Notes: generated from the letters alone by a model not told the origin. Positions 37,607 through 47,357 are shown, numbered from the stretch's first letter. The stretch is DNA of 64,000 bases from Fluviicola sp. (GCA_002734085.1 NVXV01000015.1:37634-101633); one strand, 5' to 3'. Program-made: numbers and translations.

Positions 37607-38053
37607 ATGAGTTTAACAGATCAAATCAATAACGATATCAAAGAAGCAATGAAAGCCAAAGAAAAAGAAAGGCTTGGGGCATTGAGAGATATCAAAGCAA
37701 AATTGCTAAACGAAGCAACTTCTGGTAATGGTGAAATGGATGAATCTAAAGAGAATAAGATCATCTTGAAGCTTCACAAACAACGAATGGACACCTACAA
37801 GGTATACATGGAGCAAGGGAGAGAAGATTTGGCTAAGGAAGAGATGTTTGAAGCGAAGATCATTGAGAACTATATGCCTAAAATGATGGATGAATCTGAA
37901 GTGTTGGGGGCTGTTAAACAAGCTATCTCAGATCTCGGTGCATCAGGACCACAGGATATGGGAAAAGTAATGGGAACATTAACTAAACAACTTGCGGGTA
38001 AAGCTGATGGCAAATTAATCTCTACTTTAGTTAAGCAAGAATTGAATTCATAA
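37607..38053 (+). CDS. GatB/YqeY-domain protein
   Basis: 148 residues, all helical, matching YqeY: LTDQINNDIKEAMKAKEKER, LGALRDIKAKL, and the tail DMGKVMGTLTKQLAGKADGK. The domain resembles the tRNA-binding tail of GatB amidotransferase; the role of free YqeY is not established. It follows ftsZ across a repeat array, and a terminator follows it. Confidence 0.93.
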   Translation: MSLTDQINNDIKEAMKAKEKERLGALRDIKAKLLNEATSGNGEMDESKENKIILKLHKQRMDTYKVYMEQGREDLAKEEMFEAKIIENYMPKMMDESEVLGAVKQAISDLGASGPQDMGKVMGTLTKQLAGKADGKLISTLVKQELNS

Positions 38054-38083
38054 ACAATAATACTTGTTGATAGATATAGTTAG

Positions 38084-38111
38084 GAGGGCTTCGTTTTTAT
38101 GCGGGGCTCTT
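38084..38111 (+). terminator. Wobble-rich terminator-like hairpin after yqeY
   Basis: GAGGGCTTCG (38084-38093) pairs with CGGGGCTCTT (38102-38111) in RNA through six Watson-Crick and four G-U pairs, then CTTACTTTTA follows. It is stable only in plus-strand RNA, which fits an end of the dcw/yqeY transcript. Confidence 0.5.
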
Positions 38112-38125
38112 CTTACTTTTATATA

Positions 38126-41100
38126 TCACCAAACTCGGTAATCCATTTCTTTATTGTGAATTCTTGAAGTAGGTATTTGCAATCCATTTGAAAGCTTCTT
38201 TACTTCTTCAGTTAAATAGAGTTGAAGTTCTGAAACAGTAATTACTTTGTCTTTATTAGTATCGGCTTTGTTACTTTGGAGTGCATCAATTAGGCTATAA
38301 GTAAATAGTCCGTTTTTGTATTTAGGACTTTCAAAAGCTAATTCCGTACCACCTGAACTCGAGATTACTGTGGCACCTGTTCCTCTTCTCAAATCTAAAA
38401 ACACTTGTTTCATTAAGTAGTTAATATTATCAAAACCCAGCGGGTCTTCTCTGAAAGCAACAGCAATTCCCGCATTTCTAAACTTCCATTTTTCTGGAGA
38501 ATCATTTGTAATGTTTTCTCTTTTTTCTACCTCATCTTTATCTAACTCACCTGAATGACATGTGTCTAGAATAAGAAGTTTTTTCAAAGCTTTTATTCCA
38601 TCCACGAGTTCTTCGATTTTTTTGTACGGAATTCCACGATCAGATGGATTGTTAAAATCCATGTCGTAGCTGGCAAAATAGTAATCGAAATTCTCATCTA
38701 AAACTCCGTGACCAGCAACGAAAATTAATACAAAATCATCAACATCAGCTTGATCTAAAAAAGCTGAAATTTCATTTAAACATTCTAATATAACTTCTAC
38801 ATTTGTAATTGACTTAGTATGTACTTTGCCGAAGTATTCGCTCGTACCGAAAAGTTGCTGAATATCCTTGGCGTCCTTTGCTGCATATGCTAAATTATAC
38901 TGCTCTTCTTTGTACTTACTCACACCAATGGAAATAATATATGCATCTGGTTTTTTCTTGCCTTCTTTACAAATAACATTGATCACTTCTTTATAACTCT
39001 CCGCTCCTGATTGGTTTAGTACGCTTATCTCTATCTTGTTACTTCCATAACTAAGCGTTAGTGGAACGGAGCGTGTTAATTCTGAAGTATTTAAAGATCG
39101 AATACTTTTGCCAGTTGATCCCAATACTGCAACATCATTAATCCAAATTTTATAGCTTTCTAACTTATCCTTGGTGTCCACCATGTGAAGAGTTAACTCT
39201 AAATCTTTGGTCTCAGTTTCTACCGGGATTTCCGTTTTATTTAGTACTTCGAGCTCAGGCAAATGAAAATCTCCGGAGAGCGCTTCTTCAGTAAAGTTTA
39301 ATTTCTTAAGTCGTTTCTCGTACGCGCGGTGATATGCTTTTATTAATTCATTGTTCGTGTACCCCAATTTTTCCAATACCAGGTCAGGACGATTAAATTT
39401 TAAGTCAAATTGATCGGGATAAAAAAACTGTCCTTTATATCTAAAACCAATTTCATCAATGGCTCCCTTTGAAATCAAATAATGATTATCGGAAGTAAAA
39501 ATCATTACTTCATTATTTTTAAATGGGATGATTGATGCAACTAACTCTTCTTTTGAATGATCCCATAATCTAACTGTCCCGTCGTCACTGGAGCTGATGA
39601 AAACATCCTTTTCTGGATGAAAGTTAATGTCTGTAATACGTTCAGTATGCCCGTTAAATGTAGCCTCTATTTCAAATGTGTGAGGGTTTATAAATAGGAG
39701 TTGGTGACTTACGTCGCTCAAAACTATTTTTCCCTTTACCATGAAAAGAGAGTTGGAATTTATGTCCAAGACTTTTTGATATTTCTTTTTACTTATTTGG
39801 TATAAATACTGTCCTTGTTCGCTTGAGGTAATCCATAGGGTGTTTGTATCGAGTACAGCGATTTGATTGATAATAAAAGGCAGGGAGTCCTTCTTGAAAT
39901 AATAGTCTTTTTTCTGTCGTCTCCAAAGATATAGAATGCCCGAACTGTCGAGAACACTAATAAAAGCATCCTTACTTAGGAATTTTGCATCAACCCAATT
40001 TCTGTGGTCTTCATAAGCATAAAAGTGTTTCGTTTTATTATTGTCTAACTGTGCTAATGTAATGTTAGGAATGTCTGTTTTCCCCGTTAATAAAACGCTT
40101 TTACCGTCCTTTGAAATATCACATGTTTTAACTTCTCCTATTGGTTCCTGATATAACCCGAACATATTTTGTAGCAGCAATCCTTTGGATTGGGTCAATT
40201 CATGTTGTCTAAACTTTATACTTTTTATTGGTTCGGTTGTATGGAGATTTTTCTTTACTTGCATTGAATTGTCCGAGTTGCAGATAAAGTAAGTAGACTC
40301 CTCTTTATATTCAGACTTAATAATTTTATTTATGGATTGAGGATTTGATCCAACGTCTGTTGTAGGGAAAACAGCATCAAAATTGATGGTATACAAATTT
40401 CCTAACTCGTCACCTACGTGTATTTGGTTTCCATCATGACTAAAAACAGCTGTATTTTTTCTGAAGATGTTTGAAAACAATCGAAATTTCATTTTGAGCG
40501 TTTGGGAATCCCAAATAATAATACTGCGATCTTTCCCGGCAGTAGCAAAGTACTTTCCATCTGGAGAAAAACGAATATCCATTGCTGAAGAGTTGTGTCC
40601 TTGCAATATATCTAGCTTTTTCCCCTTGATGTATGTATTGCAGTAAATAGCATTGTTTTCAGCCACTCCCACAATTAAATTGTTTTCTATTGAGACATCA
40701 AAAGAATAGAATTCGGCATTTGTATAGTTAACAGAAATCCAGTATCGGGCAAAAAGCTTATCCTTTTTCTCTTTTTTTACGCTTCCCTTTTTTAAATAGG
40801 TTTTATGTAAACCATCTGGGTCGAAGAAAACACCTTTTTTACGAAACAGGGTGTCACCATCATTAGATGTCGTGGTCAGTTCATCAGAACTTAATTCAAA
40901 ATAATATGTATTCTCTTCACTTTGAATCTTTACGAATTGATCTTCCTTCGTAAATTTTATACCACTCACCTCAATGTTTTCTGGCAACTTAAAGCGTGTA
41001 AGTGCTTTTCTCAAATTTAAATCCCAAATTATTCCTTCATTATTGGTACCCCAACTTAATAGGTGTTCTCCATTTTCTGAGAATTCAATTTGTTCTATGG

Positions 41101-41200
41101 CAGAAGAATGACCCTTTTGTGCAGCCAACTCTACTTCTTGTCCAAAAGTACAAGTAGCACCGACTAAAATAACCACTAAAAAGGAGTACAGTTTATTCAT
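38126..41200 (-). CDS. Exported WD40-repeat protein with C-terminal caspase-like peptidase (C14)
   Basis: 1024 residues. A signal peptide (about 1-20) precedes WD40 repeats; clear ones begin GHSSAIEQIEFSENGEHLLS (about 29), GHNSSAMDIRFSPDGKYFAT (about 198) and GHTERITDINFHPEKDVFIS (about 517). A linker follows, then a caspase/metacaspase domain (about 755-1020): AYIISIGVSKYKE, catalytic His in FVAGHG (near 830) and Cys in LILDTCHSG (near 879). Near the C-terminus DTNKDKVITVSE fits a 12-residue EF-hand loop (D1, N3, D5, E12), suggesting Ca2+ use. Last gene of a three-gene operon, overlapping the previous gene by 8 bases. Substrate and activation signal unknown. Confidence 0.88.
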   Translation of the reverse strand: MNKLYSFLVVILVGATCTFGQEVELAAQKGHSSAIEQIEFSENGEHLLSWGTNNEGIIWDLNLRKALTRFKLPENIEVSGIKFTKEDQFVKIQSEENTYYFELSSDELTTTSNDGDTLFRKKGVFFDPDGLHKTYLKKGSVKKEKKDKLFARYWISVNYTNAEFYSFDVSIENNLIVGVAENNAIYCNTYIKGKKLDILQGHNSSAMDIRFSPDGKYFATAGKDRSIIIWDSQTLKMKFRLFSNIFRKNTAVFSHDGNQIHVGDELGNLYTINFDAVFPTTDVGSNPQSINKIIKSEYKEESTYFICNSDNSMQVKKNLHTTEPIKSIKFRQHELTQSKGLLLQNMFGLYQEPIGEVKTCDISKDGKSVLLTGKTDIPNITLAQLDNNKTKHFYAYEDHRNWVDAKFLSKDAFISVLDSSGILYLWRRQKKDYYFKKDSLPFIINQIAVLDTNTLWITSSEQGQYLYQISKKKYQKVLDINSNSLFMVKGKIVLSDVSHQLLFINPHTFEIEATFNGHTERITDINFHPEKDVFISSSDDGTVRLWDHSKEELVASIIPFKNNEVMIFTSDNHYLISKGAIDEIGFRYKGQFFYPDQFDLKFNRPDLVLEKLGYTNNELIKAYHRAYEKRLKKLNFTEEALSGDFHLPELEVLNKTEIPVETETKDLELTLHMVDTKDKLESYKIWINDVAVLGSTGKSIRSLNTSELTRSVPLTLSYGSNKIEISVLNQSGAESYKEVINVICKEGKKKPDAYIISIGVSKYKEEQYNLAYAAKDAKDIQQLFGTSEYFGKVHTKSITNVEVILECLNEISAFLDQADVDDFVLIFVAGHGVLDENFDYYFASYDMDFNNPSDRGIPYKKIEELVDGIKALKKLLILDTCHSGELDKDEVEKRENITNDSPEKWKFRNAGIAVAFREDPLGFDNINYLMKQVFLDLRRGTGATVISSSGGTELAFESPKYKNGLFTYSLIDALQSNKADTNKDKVITVSELQLYLTEEVKKLSNGLQIPTSRIHNKEMDYRVW

Positions 41201-41939
41201 GGTATATTTTTCTTTTTTTCTTTAAGTCACTAATTCCTATGATGTGATAACTTATATTTAATTCTAGTTGTGCAATTTCAGCGGCAATTTTTTCACTACT
41301 TTTTATACTTCTTGTCATAAAACGGAGCGTTAGCTTGAAATCTCCAATGTTTTTTCCAATACCAAAGTAGTTTTGCCAATAGGCCTTATCGGTGTAGAGA
41401 ACAGAGTTGAAATGACCGTCACCATAATCAACACCACCGTTATAAATAGGACCATTTGCATATAGGAATTCATTTCCTGGGTGTTGAAAATCATAGTGGT
41501 TTGCAACCGTCAATACTGTCCCGATGGATAAGAACATGCTATTTTTCTTTTTGAAAAGTTTAAATGAGTAGAAAATTGGTAGTCGAAAAGCTTTCATTCC
41601 AATAACTCTTTCTGAATACGATTCTTTTTGAAAAACAAATATAGATCGTTGCATAAAGTATTGTGGCTCTAGGCTTAAGGTCGATTTTCTAAACGTATAC
41701 CTTATCACGCCACCTATTGAGTACCCATTGAAAATATGAGCTCTGTTAATAATTCCAGTTCCTTTTTGATCTTCTTTGTAAGTAAAATCGGAGTTTTGAG
41801 GTTTGTAAATTGAATCCATAAACCTTGTACTCTGGAAAACTTGTGTAGAAGCAGAAACACCAAATTTTATGTCCTGATTTTGAGCGTACCCAGTCAGTAC
41901 ATAAAGAGTGAAAATTATAAAAATGCTTCCTTGTTTCAT
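41193..41939 (-). CDS. Putative outer-membrane beta-barrel protein of the caspase operon
   Basis: 248 residues. A signal peptide (about 1-19, ending GYAQNQ) is followed by alternating amphipathic strands with many aromatic ends (YSIGGVIRYTFRKSTLSLEP, FGIGKNIGDFKLTLRFMTRS), consistent with an 8- to 10-stranded barrel. No family recognised. Overlaps the downstream caspase gene by 8 bases and the upstream gene by 4 bases, so the three are translated together. Confidence 0.6.
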   Translation of the reverse strand: MKQGSIFIIFTLYVLTGYAQNQDIKFGVSASTQVFQSTRFMDSIYKPQNSDFTYKEDQKGTGIINRAHIFNGYSIGGVIRYTFRKSTLSLEPQYFMQRSIFVFQKESYSERVIGMKAFRLPIFYSFKLFKKKNSMFLSIGTVLTVANHYDFQHPGNEFLYANGPIYNGGVDYGDGHFNSVLYTDKAYWQNYFGIGKNIGDFKLTLRFMTRSIKSSEKIAAEIAQLELNISYHIIGISDLKKKRKIYHE

Positions 41940-42559
41940 TTTCTGTAAAAATAATAGCGGAACCCGACCATGTACCCAAAAATAATTGGTGTTTTATTAA
42001 ATAGATTGTTCGTCAGAGCATAAGTACCTGAGATATTTAAATACAAAGGTATTCTTCCGACGCGGAATCTAATAAATTCAAGCAGAAAGCTCATGTTGAA
42101 TCTATTTTGATCAAAACTTTTCAAATTCTTTTTATAATGATAACCCAAACCGACTTCAGACAGGAAGTAAAAACTAATAAATCGACCCTTTTTGGCAAGA
42201 AAAGAACTAGAATAGGTGCCCATTAAATAATGTTCATACGGATTAACCAAAGTAAAATGGAGTCCAATGGAATTAATTTCTGTTCGATATATATCTTTTA
42301 ACGCAAGAATTAATTTTCGTTCCTTTAATATAAGAAAGTTATATCCAACTTGAAGAGACTGATTTACAACTAAATTTTGATCAGGAGTGGTCTGAACATT
42401 TAATAATCCGAGAGAGATTGAATGTTTACCTCTCAACGAGGGTGAGATATACGATTGATCATATTTCTCCTCATCAAATGAGATTGCTCTACCATCTTGT
42501 CCTTGAGCCATCAAACTAAAATGGGCCAAGAGAAGGAATATGAAAGTAGTACGTCTCAT
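41936..42559 (-). CDS. Putative outer-membrane protein, first gene of the caspase operon
   Basis: 207 residues. Signal peptide (about 1-19, ending SLMAQGQ), then alternating strands (SISLGLLNVQTTP, SEVGLGYHYKKNL, IIFGYMVGFRYYFYRK) ending in an aromatic/basic residue typical of outer-membrane barrels. Function unknown. The ATG lies 8 bases after a -7 element, and the gene overlaps the next by 4 bases. Confidence 0.6.
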   Translation of the reverse strand: MRRTTFIFLLLAHFSLMAQGQDGRAISFDEEKYDQSYISPSLRGKHSISLGLLNVQTTPDQNLVVNQSLQVGYNFLILKERKLILALKDIYRTEINSIGLHFTLVNPYEHYLMGTYSSSFLAKKGRFISFYFLSEVGLGYHYKKNLKSFDQNRFNMSFLLEFIRFRVGRIPLYLNISGTYALTNNLFNKTPIIFGYMVGFRYYFYRK

Positions 42560-42567
42560 AATTGAAT

Positions 42568-42575
42568 CAAATATA
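42568..42575 (-). promoter_or_regulatory. -7 promoter element of the caspase operon
   Basis: The minus strand reads TATATTTG, a full TAnnTTTG match, 8 bases before the ATG at 42559. This predicts an mRNA with almost no leader. No -33 TTG is evident. The rest of the 255-base gap 42576-42814 holds only AT-rich sequence. Confidence 0.5.
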
Positions 42576-42814
42576 AAAAAAACTGATTGAGTATGAGTTA
42601 TTATTTTTTACGATTAACGTATTTAAGAATGGATAACTTTTTGACATTCGCACATCCAACTTTTTATTATTTAACTCATAAGTAGTGGTTTAATGTTCTT
42701 AACACTGGACTCTGAATTAAAAAATGAAATTTTTAAAATATACTTTAAGAGAAAAATTACCTTAGCCAATTGGAATACAATGGAATTTTTCTGTTCCGAA
42801 TTGAGAGGTTATTT

Positions 42815-43723
42815 ATGTATAAACTGATTTATTTGTTGTTTTTAACGCTTTGTACTATAGGTGATAACACCTTCGGTCAATTATTGGATAATTCTCAGGG
42901 AAACGCCCTTTCCGATCGTCCTTTCTTCAACGAAGATTTAATTCGTGAAAACAAAATTAAATCAATATCAGGTGACTTTACAGTGAAGAAAGTAGGTGAT
43001 ATTCTAAGAGATACTGAATTGGGTAGGACTTATTTTTTTAATCGGAAAGGCCAACTGGTCAAAAGTCTTGAAACTACTCAAGCATCAATCGGATTAGATA
43101 CGTTAGTCAGTTATTTTGAATATAATGAAGCTGGGGATATAACTGCAATAAGGACTAAAGACCACTATGGTTTTTATGCTACTATCTATAAATATGACTC
43201 ACTTGGTCGTGTTATTCGAGAAGAATTCAGAAGAAACTTAAATAAAAACAATAGTAGTTTTGATTTAGAAATAGGGAAGGAGTTTGTCGTAACTTATGAA
43301 ACCTCTTCTTATCAGGAATTTGATGGGCAGCAAAAGCGAACTGTTTATAATAGTTATGGTACTCCGTATAAAGATGTTTTTACTTACTACGATGAAGACG
43401 GCTTGATTACTCAAAAAGTAGAACGACTACAAAGAACTTCTGGAACAAAATCCACAAATTATTCATACAATGAAAAGGGATTACTGGATACGATTAAAGT
43501 TGTATCAAGTCAATCTGGGATAAAGAAGAGAGAGTATGTTTTTAGCTATGACGAATGGAATAACTTAATCAAGAAAGAATACTATAAAAATGGAGAGTAT
43601 ATAACTGAAGAGCGCGTTCTTTACGATGAAGAGACGATGATGATTAATTACATAATGACGCAGGAAGTATCTACTGGTTATATCATGGTTCTCGAATTGA
43701 GTAAATACGAATTTTACGATTGA
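42815..43723 (+). CDS. Exported YD/RHS-repeat-like protein
   Basis: 302 residues from the ATG at 42815, chosen because it begins a signal peptide (MYKLIYLLFLTLCTIGDNTF). The mature part repeats a YD-like unit: YNEAGDITAIRTKDHYG, YDSLGRVIREEF, YDEDGLITQKVE, YNEKGLLDTIKVV, YDEWNNLIKKEYYKNG. Such units build a beta-sheet shell in RHS proteins, but no toxin or core domain follows, so this is a short surface or periplasmic protein of unknown role. It stands alone between two operons. Confidence 0.65.
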   Translation: MYKLIYLLFLTLCTIGDNTFGQLLDNSQGNALSDRPFFNEDLIRENKIKSISGDFTVKKVGDILRDTELGRTYFFNRKGQLVKSLETTQASIGLDTLVSYFEYNEAGDITAIRTKDHYGFYATIYKYDSLGRVIREEFRRNLNKNNSSFDLEIGKEFVVTYETSSYQEFDGQQKRTVYNSYGTPYKDVFTYYDEDGLITQKVERLQRTSGTKSTNYSYNEKGLLDTIKVVSSQSGIKKREYVFSYDEWNNLIKKEYYKNGEYITEERVLYDEETMMINYIMTQEVSTGYIMVLELSKYEFYD

Positions 43724-43846
43724 GTAGAACAACCTAATTGACGTTTCTTTCATTTGTTTCTTGGATTAAAAAAACCATCATTTTACCCTAAAAGTGGTAT
43801 TGTAAAACACGGTTTGTTGAATTATTATTGTATAAAATAATGAGAC

Positions 43847-44470
43847 ATGAATATTCAAAATCAATTTGAACAAGAGGTATTTATTGAGAGTACTGAAAGA
43901 AGGTTTTCTGAGCAAAATTTAAATCCAGAATTAAGTGTCCATATTTTTTCACTACTGTCAGGCGAAGAGGAGTTTCAACCTCATAACTTCCTGTTCTACT
44001 CATTGCGTGAAGTTTTTGAGTACCTACAATTGAGCCATGATTACTATCTAAATACATGTATTCCACAACTTGAAAATACACTTGTTCAATTAATTGAAAA
44101 AACGTGTATAAACCATAGGTCTACACAAATGTATTTCTTGCTTTTAAATAACTATAAGAACGAATTGATAGACCATATTGAAAAAGAAGAAAGAGTGCTG
44201 TTTACTTATGTTCAAAGCAAACTAGAAGATAGACAAGTTAGTGATGTGGATATGTATGCAATTAATTATTTTCTTAATTCACATAATGACAATGTGGTAT
44301 TAGAAATAGATCAACTCAAGGCCGATATGCTGAAGCAAAACACGGCTTTATCGAATGAATTTTCTTTTGAAATAATGTTTCGTCAGCTCGAATTTTTACA
44401 AAGAGATCTTGCTATACACGCTTTAATTGAAGATCATGTCTTTATCCCGATGGTTTTAGAGCAAATGTGA
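43847..44470 (+). CDS. Hemerythrin-like (HHE) di-iron protein
   Basis: 207 residues, helical, cytoplasmic. Likely iron ligands in order: His64 (QLSHDYYL), His110 and Glu114 (HIEKE), His146 (NSHND), His191 and Glu195 (HALIE), a pattern equal to the di-iron site of YtfE/RIC, which repairs iron-sulfur clusters after nitric-oxide or oxidative damage. The N-terminal ScdA-like domain of RIC is shorter here and lacks its cysteines. A role in NO or oxygen response is inference. Confidence 0.8.
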   Translation: MNIQNQFEQEVFIESTERRFSEQNLNPELSVHIFSLLSGEEEFQPHNFLFYSLREVFEYLQLSHDYYLNTCIPQLENTLVQLIEKTCINHRSTQMYFLLLNNYKNELIDHIEKEERVLFTYVQSKLEDRQVSDVDMYAINYFLNSHNDNVVLEIDQLKADMLKQNTALSNEFSFEIMFRQLEFLQRDLAIHALIEDHVFIPMVLEQM

Positions 44471-44485
44471 GGATAGTTGAAACAC

Positions 44486-44518
44486 TTTGCACAGGCTACC
44501 CTACTTTTTGTAACTTTG
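44486..44518 (+). promoter_or_regulatory. Promoter upstream of porW
   Basis: TTTG (44486-44489), a 21-base spacer and TAACTTTG (44511-44518) match both Bacteroidota elements in full. A second -7 candidate, TATTTTTG, lies at 44601-44608, nearer the ATG. Confidence 0.6.
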
Positions 44519-44643
44519 TATACAATACCTGAATAAAGCGAAGAATTCATTATTTAGAACTGATTTTATATAGAAACAAATAAATATCAAAGAATAATAA
44601 TATTTTTGTACGTTTCGAGTTATAATCGGTAGTAAAGTTAGAA

Positions 44644-47346
44644 ATGAATAGAATTTACACCAAACGGATATTGCCTTTAATGCTGATAATTTCAGTTATT
44701 ATAGTCCTTGTGGCATGTTCAACCGAAAAGAATACGTTTATCAATCGCGTCTATCACGGAACTACTGCTCGTTATAACGGTTATTTCAATGCGAAAGAAT
44801 TAGTAAGACAGGGGCTAGAAAATTATAGAGAAAATTACAGAGAAAATTATTACGAGATTCTACCCATTGAATTACTTCCTAACGAAGAAGATGTAATTGA
44901 TTTTTATCCTATTGTTGATACAGCGATTTCAAAATGTAAAACGGTTATTTCAAAACACAGTATGCCTACTGCCTCTAAACCTTCACAGAAGAAAACAGAG
45001 CATGCGAACTGGGTAGATCAAAACTGGGTAATGATCGGTAAGGCAAATTTCATTCGCAGAGATTACCAGAAAGCATTTGACAACTTTGAATATATTCGAA
45101 AATTCTATACCGATCGACCGAGTACTTATACGGGACAGCTCTGGATGGCAAAAACTCAAATTGAATTGGGTGAAATTACTGAGGCGGGACGAACACTTCA
45201 AAAACTCGAGCAACGTTATCAGAACGCGAAAGCAGAGGAAAAAGAAAAAAAGAGCAAGTCAAAATCTAAAATTATTCGTAAACGAAGATCTTCGAAGAAT
45301 GATGATGAAGAGAAGTCTCCGGAATTACCAAAACACTTTGATTTTGAAATGGCAAAAACTAAAGCAAGATTAGCTTTAGAGAAGGACAATAAGGAGGAGG
45401 CTATTAAACAGTTGAAAATCGCGCTGAAGGAAGCAAGAAAAAAAGAAGACAAAGCTCGTTTGAACTTTATAATTGGTCAACTTTTACAAGAACAAAATGA
45501 TCCATCTGCTCGAAAATATTACACCCAAAGTATTAAAAAGAATGCGCCATTTGAGATGAGTTTTCACGCTCAAATAAACCGAGCAGTTGTGAGTGACCTG
45601 GATGATGATGAAATGATTAAGGAATTGAAAGGTATGGCTAAAGAACAGCGATACCTTGAATTTAGAGATCAGATCTATTATGCTATGGCAGAAGTTGAAC
45701 TTGGTAGAAATGATTCTGACCAAGCAAAAATATACTTAACGAAATCCGTGTTTTTCTCATTGGATAACCCGAGACAAAAAGGGGTGAGTTATGAAAAACT
45801 GGGAGATTTATCGTTCAACGAGAAGAATTATGTTTTTGCACAGAAATATTACGATAGTTCAGCTCAAGTGATTCCAGATACTTATTCCAATGCTGAAATG
45901 ATTAGAAATAAGGCAAATAACCTTGCAAAATTAGTAGAGGATATTGATTTAATTGCGTTTGAAGATAGTGTTCAGAAAATTGCGTTGATGGATGAGAAAT
46001 CTAGAGATAAGTTTTTAAAAGATGTGATCAAACAACTTCAAAAAGAGGAGGAATTAAGGAAGCAAAGAGAAGCGGAAAAAGCTGAGCAGATGAGAAAACT
46101 CCAGCAGTCTTATGCCCAACAAAATGCAGGGAGAGGTAATAAATGGTACTTTTCAAATGCAAAAGCTATGCAAGAAGGACTAGAAGAGTTTCGGAAGGTT
46201 TGGGGGCAACGAGAAAATGAAGACAATTGGCGTTATTCAAATATTCCAGCAGAACTCACATTTGAAGAGGAAGATTTTAACGATAGTATTCCTAAAGATA
46301 GTTTAGCAAATGAAAGCGATGAGATTTCTGTTGAAGACTTGACTCCTGAAGACTTAATAGGTGATGTCCCTTTAACAGATTCAGCAATGGATGCAAGTAA
46401 TGAACGACTACTTGAAGCGCTTTACAGTTCAGGTATGATTTACAAAGAACAGTTGAATGAAAAAGAAATGGGTGCACGTCAATTTGAGCGTGTATTAGAG
46501 CGTGATGTTGAAAATAAGCATAATGTTTTATCGGCATTTCAATTGTATAAGATTTACGAAAACTCTAATAGTTCTAAAGCAAATACCAATAAACAATACA
46601 TTCTAAATAACTATCCAAATTCAGATTACGCAAATTATTTAAGAGATCCAGAGTATTTTGTAAAGAAGAAAGAGCGTGATGCACTAGCTTTAAAGGAATA
46701 TTTGAGATCAGTTGAAAGATACGAACGAGGATTGTACTACCCGATTATTGTAAAAGCCGACGATGTAATAAAATCAGAGCCAGATAATATTTTTAGAAAA
46801 GAGTATTTCTTGTTAAAAGCGATGGCTATGGGGCAAATAAACGCGGACAAGACATCTTTAATTCCCGTTTTGGAGCAAGCAATTGAAGAGTACCCCGAAA
46901 CTGAAGTTGCGACACGTGCACAAGAAATGATAGACCTTATTAATAACGGTGTTCCTGCATTCAAGCCCTTTGACTTCACTTCTACGGAGATGTTCGATTT
47001 TAGTTCTTCAGACTCGTATTCTGTTCTTATCTATCTAAGAGATGATGTGGATCAAAATAACTCACTAAAATCGGTTTCAAACTTCAATAGAGAGTTTTAT
47101 AGTAGAAGCAGACTAAAACCACCTAGCGCAAATATTTATGATAAGTCGCTGACATTCGTTCAAGTCACTGAATTTGAGACTGTACAAGAGGCTAAAAACT
47201 ATATTAGAGATTTTAAAAAGACGAGAAAACATTTAGGTGAATTAAGAAATAATGAAATTCTTTTCATTTCTTCGAAAAATTTTAAGACCTTGATAAAGAA
47301 TATGGCATTAGAAGAGTATGAAAAATTCTTTGCTGATAATTACTAA
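44644..47346 (+). CDS. porW: PorW/SprE-type T9SS lipoprotein with TPRs
   Basis: 900 residues. Lipobox VLVACS with Cys25, followed by the family start NTFINRVYHGTTARYNGYFNA. TPR-type helix pairs (about 115-480) contain a basic low-complexity insertion (about 200-230), then an acidic segment, more repeats and a C-terminal domain. SprE (gliding motility) and PorW connect the energised inner-membrane motor to outer parts of the type IX secretion system. It fits the T9SS cargo gene at 60533-63868. Confidence 0.85.
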   Translation: MNRIYTKRILPLMLIISVIIVLVACSTEKNTFINRVYHGTTARYNGYFNAKELVRQGLENYRENYRENYYEILPIELLPNEEDVIDFYPIVDTAISKCKTVISKHSMPTASKPSQKKTEHANWVDQNWVMIGKANFIRRDYQKAFDNFEYIRKFYTDRPSTYTGQLWMAKTQIELGEITEAGRTLQKLEQRYQNAKAEEKEKKSKSKSKIIRKRRSSKNDDEEKSPELPKHFDFEMAKTKARLALEKDNKEEAIKQLKIALKEARKKEDKARLNFIIGQLLQEQNDPSARKYYTQSIKKNAPFEMSFHAQINRAVVSDLDDDEMIKELKGMAKEQRYLEFRDQIYYAMAEVELGRNDSDQAKIYLTKSVFFSLDNPRQKGVSYEKLGDLSFNEKNYVFAQKYYDSSAQVIPDTYSNAEMIRNKANNLAKLVEDIDLIAFEDSVQKIALMDEKSRDKFLKDVIKQLQKEEELRKQREAEKAEQMRKLQQSYAQQNAGRGNKWYFSNAKAMQEGLEEFRKVWGQRENEDNWRYSNIPAELTFEEEDFNDSIPKDSLANESDEISVEDLTPEDLIGDVPLTDSAMDASNERLLEALYSSGMIYKEQLNEKEMGARQFERVLERDVENKHNVLSAFQLYKIYENSNSSKANTNKQYILNNYPNSDYANYLRDPEYFVKKKERDALALKEYLRSVERYERGLYYPIIVKADDVIKSEPDNIFRKEYFLLKAMAMGQINADKTSLIPVLEQAIEEYPETEVATRAQEMIDLINNGVPAFKPFDFTSTEMFDFSSSDSYSVLIYLRDDVDQNNSLKSVSNFNREFYSRSRLKPPSANIYDKSLTFVQVTEFETVQEAKNYIRDFKKTRKHLGELRNNEILFISSKNFKTLIKNMALEEYEKFFADNY

Positions 47347-47357
47347 ATAAAAAGCCA

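Noticed and set aside
38126..41200. The caspase protein as a CRISPR-linked (Craspase-like) or abortive-infection effector.
   Set aside because: It has a signal peptide and exported partners, and no nucleic-acid-sensing gene is adjacent.
42592..42680. A 9-base inverted repeat (TATGAGTTA / TAACTCATA) separated by about 70 bases.
   Set aside because: Short arms, large spacing and AT-rich sequence make chance likely.
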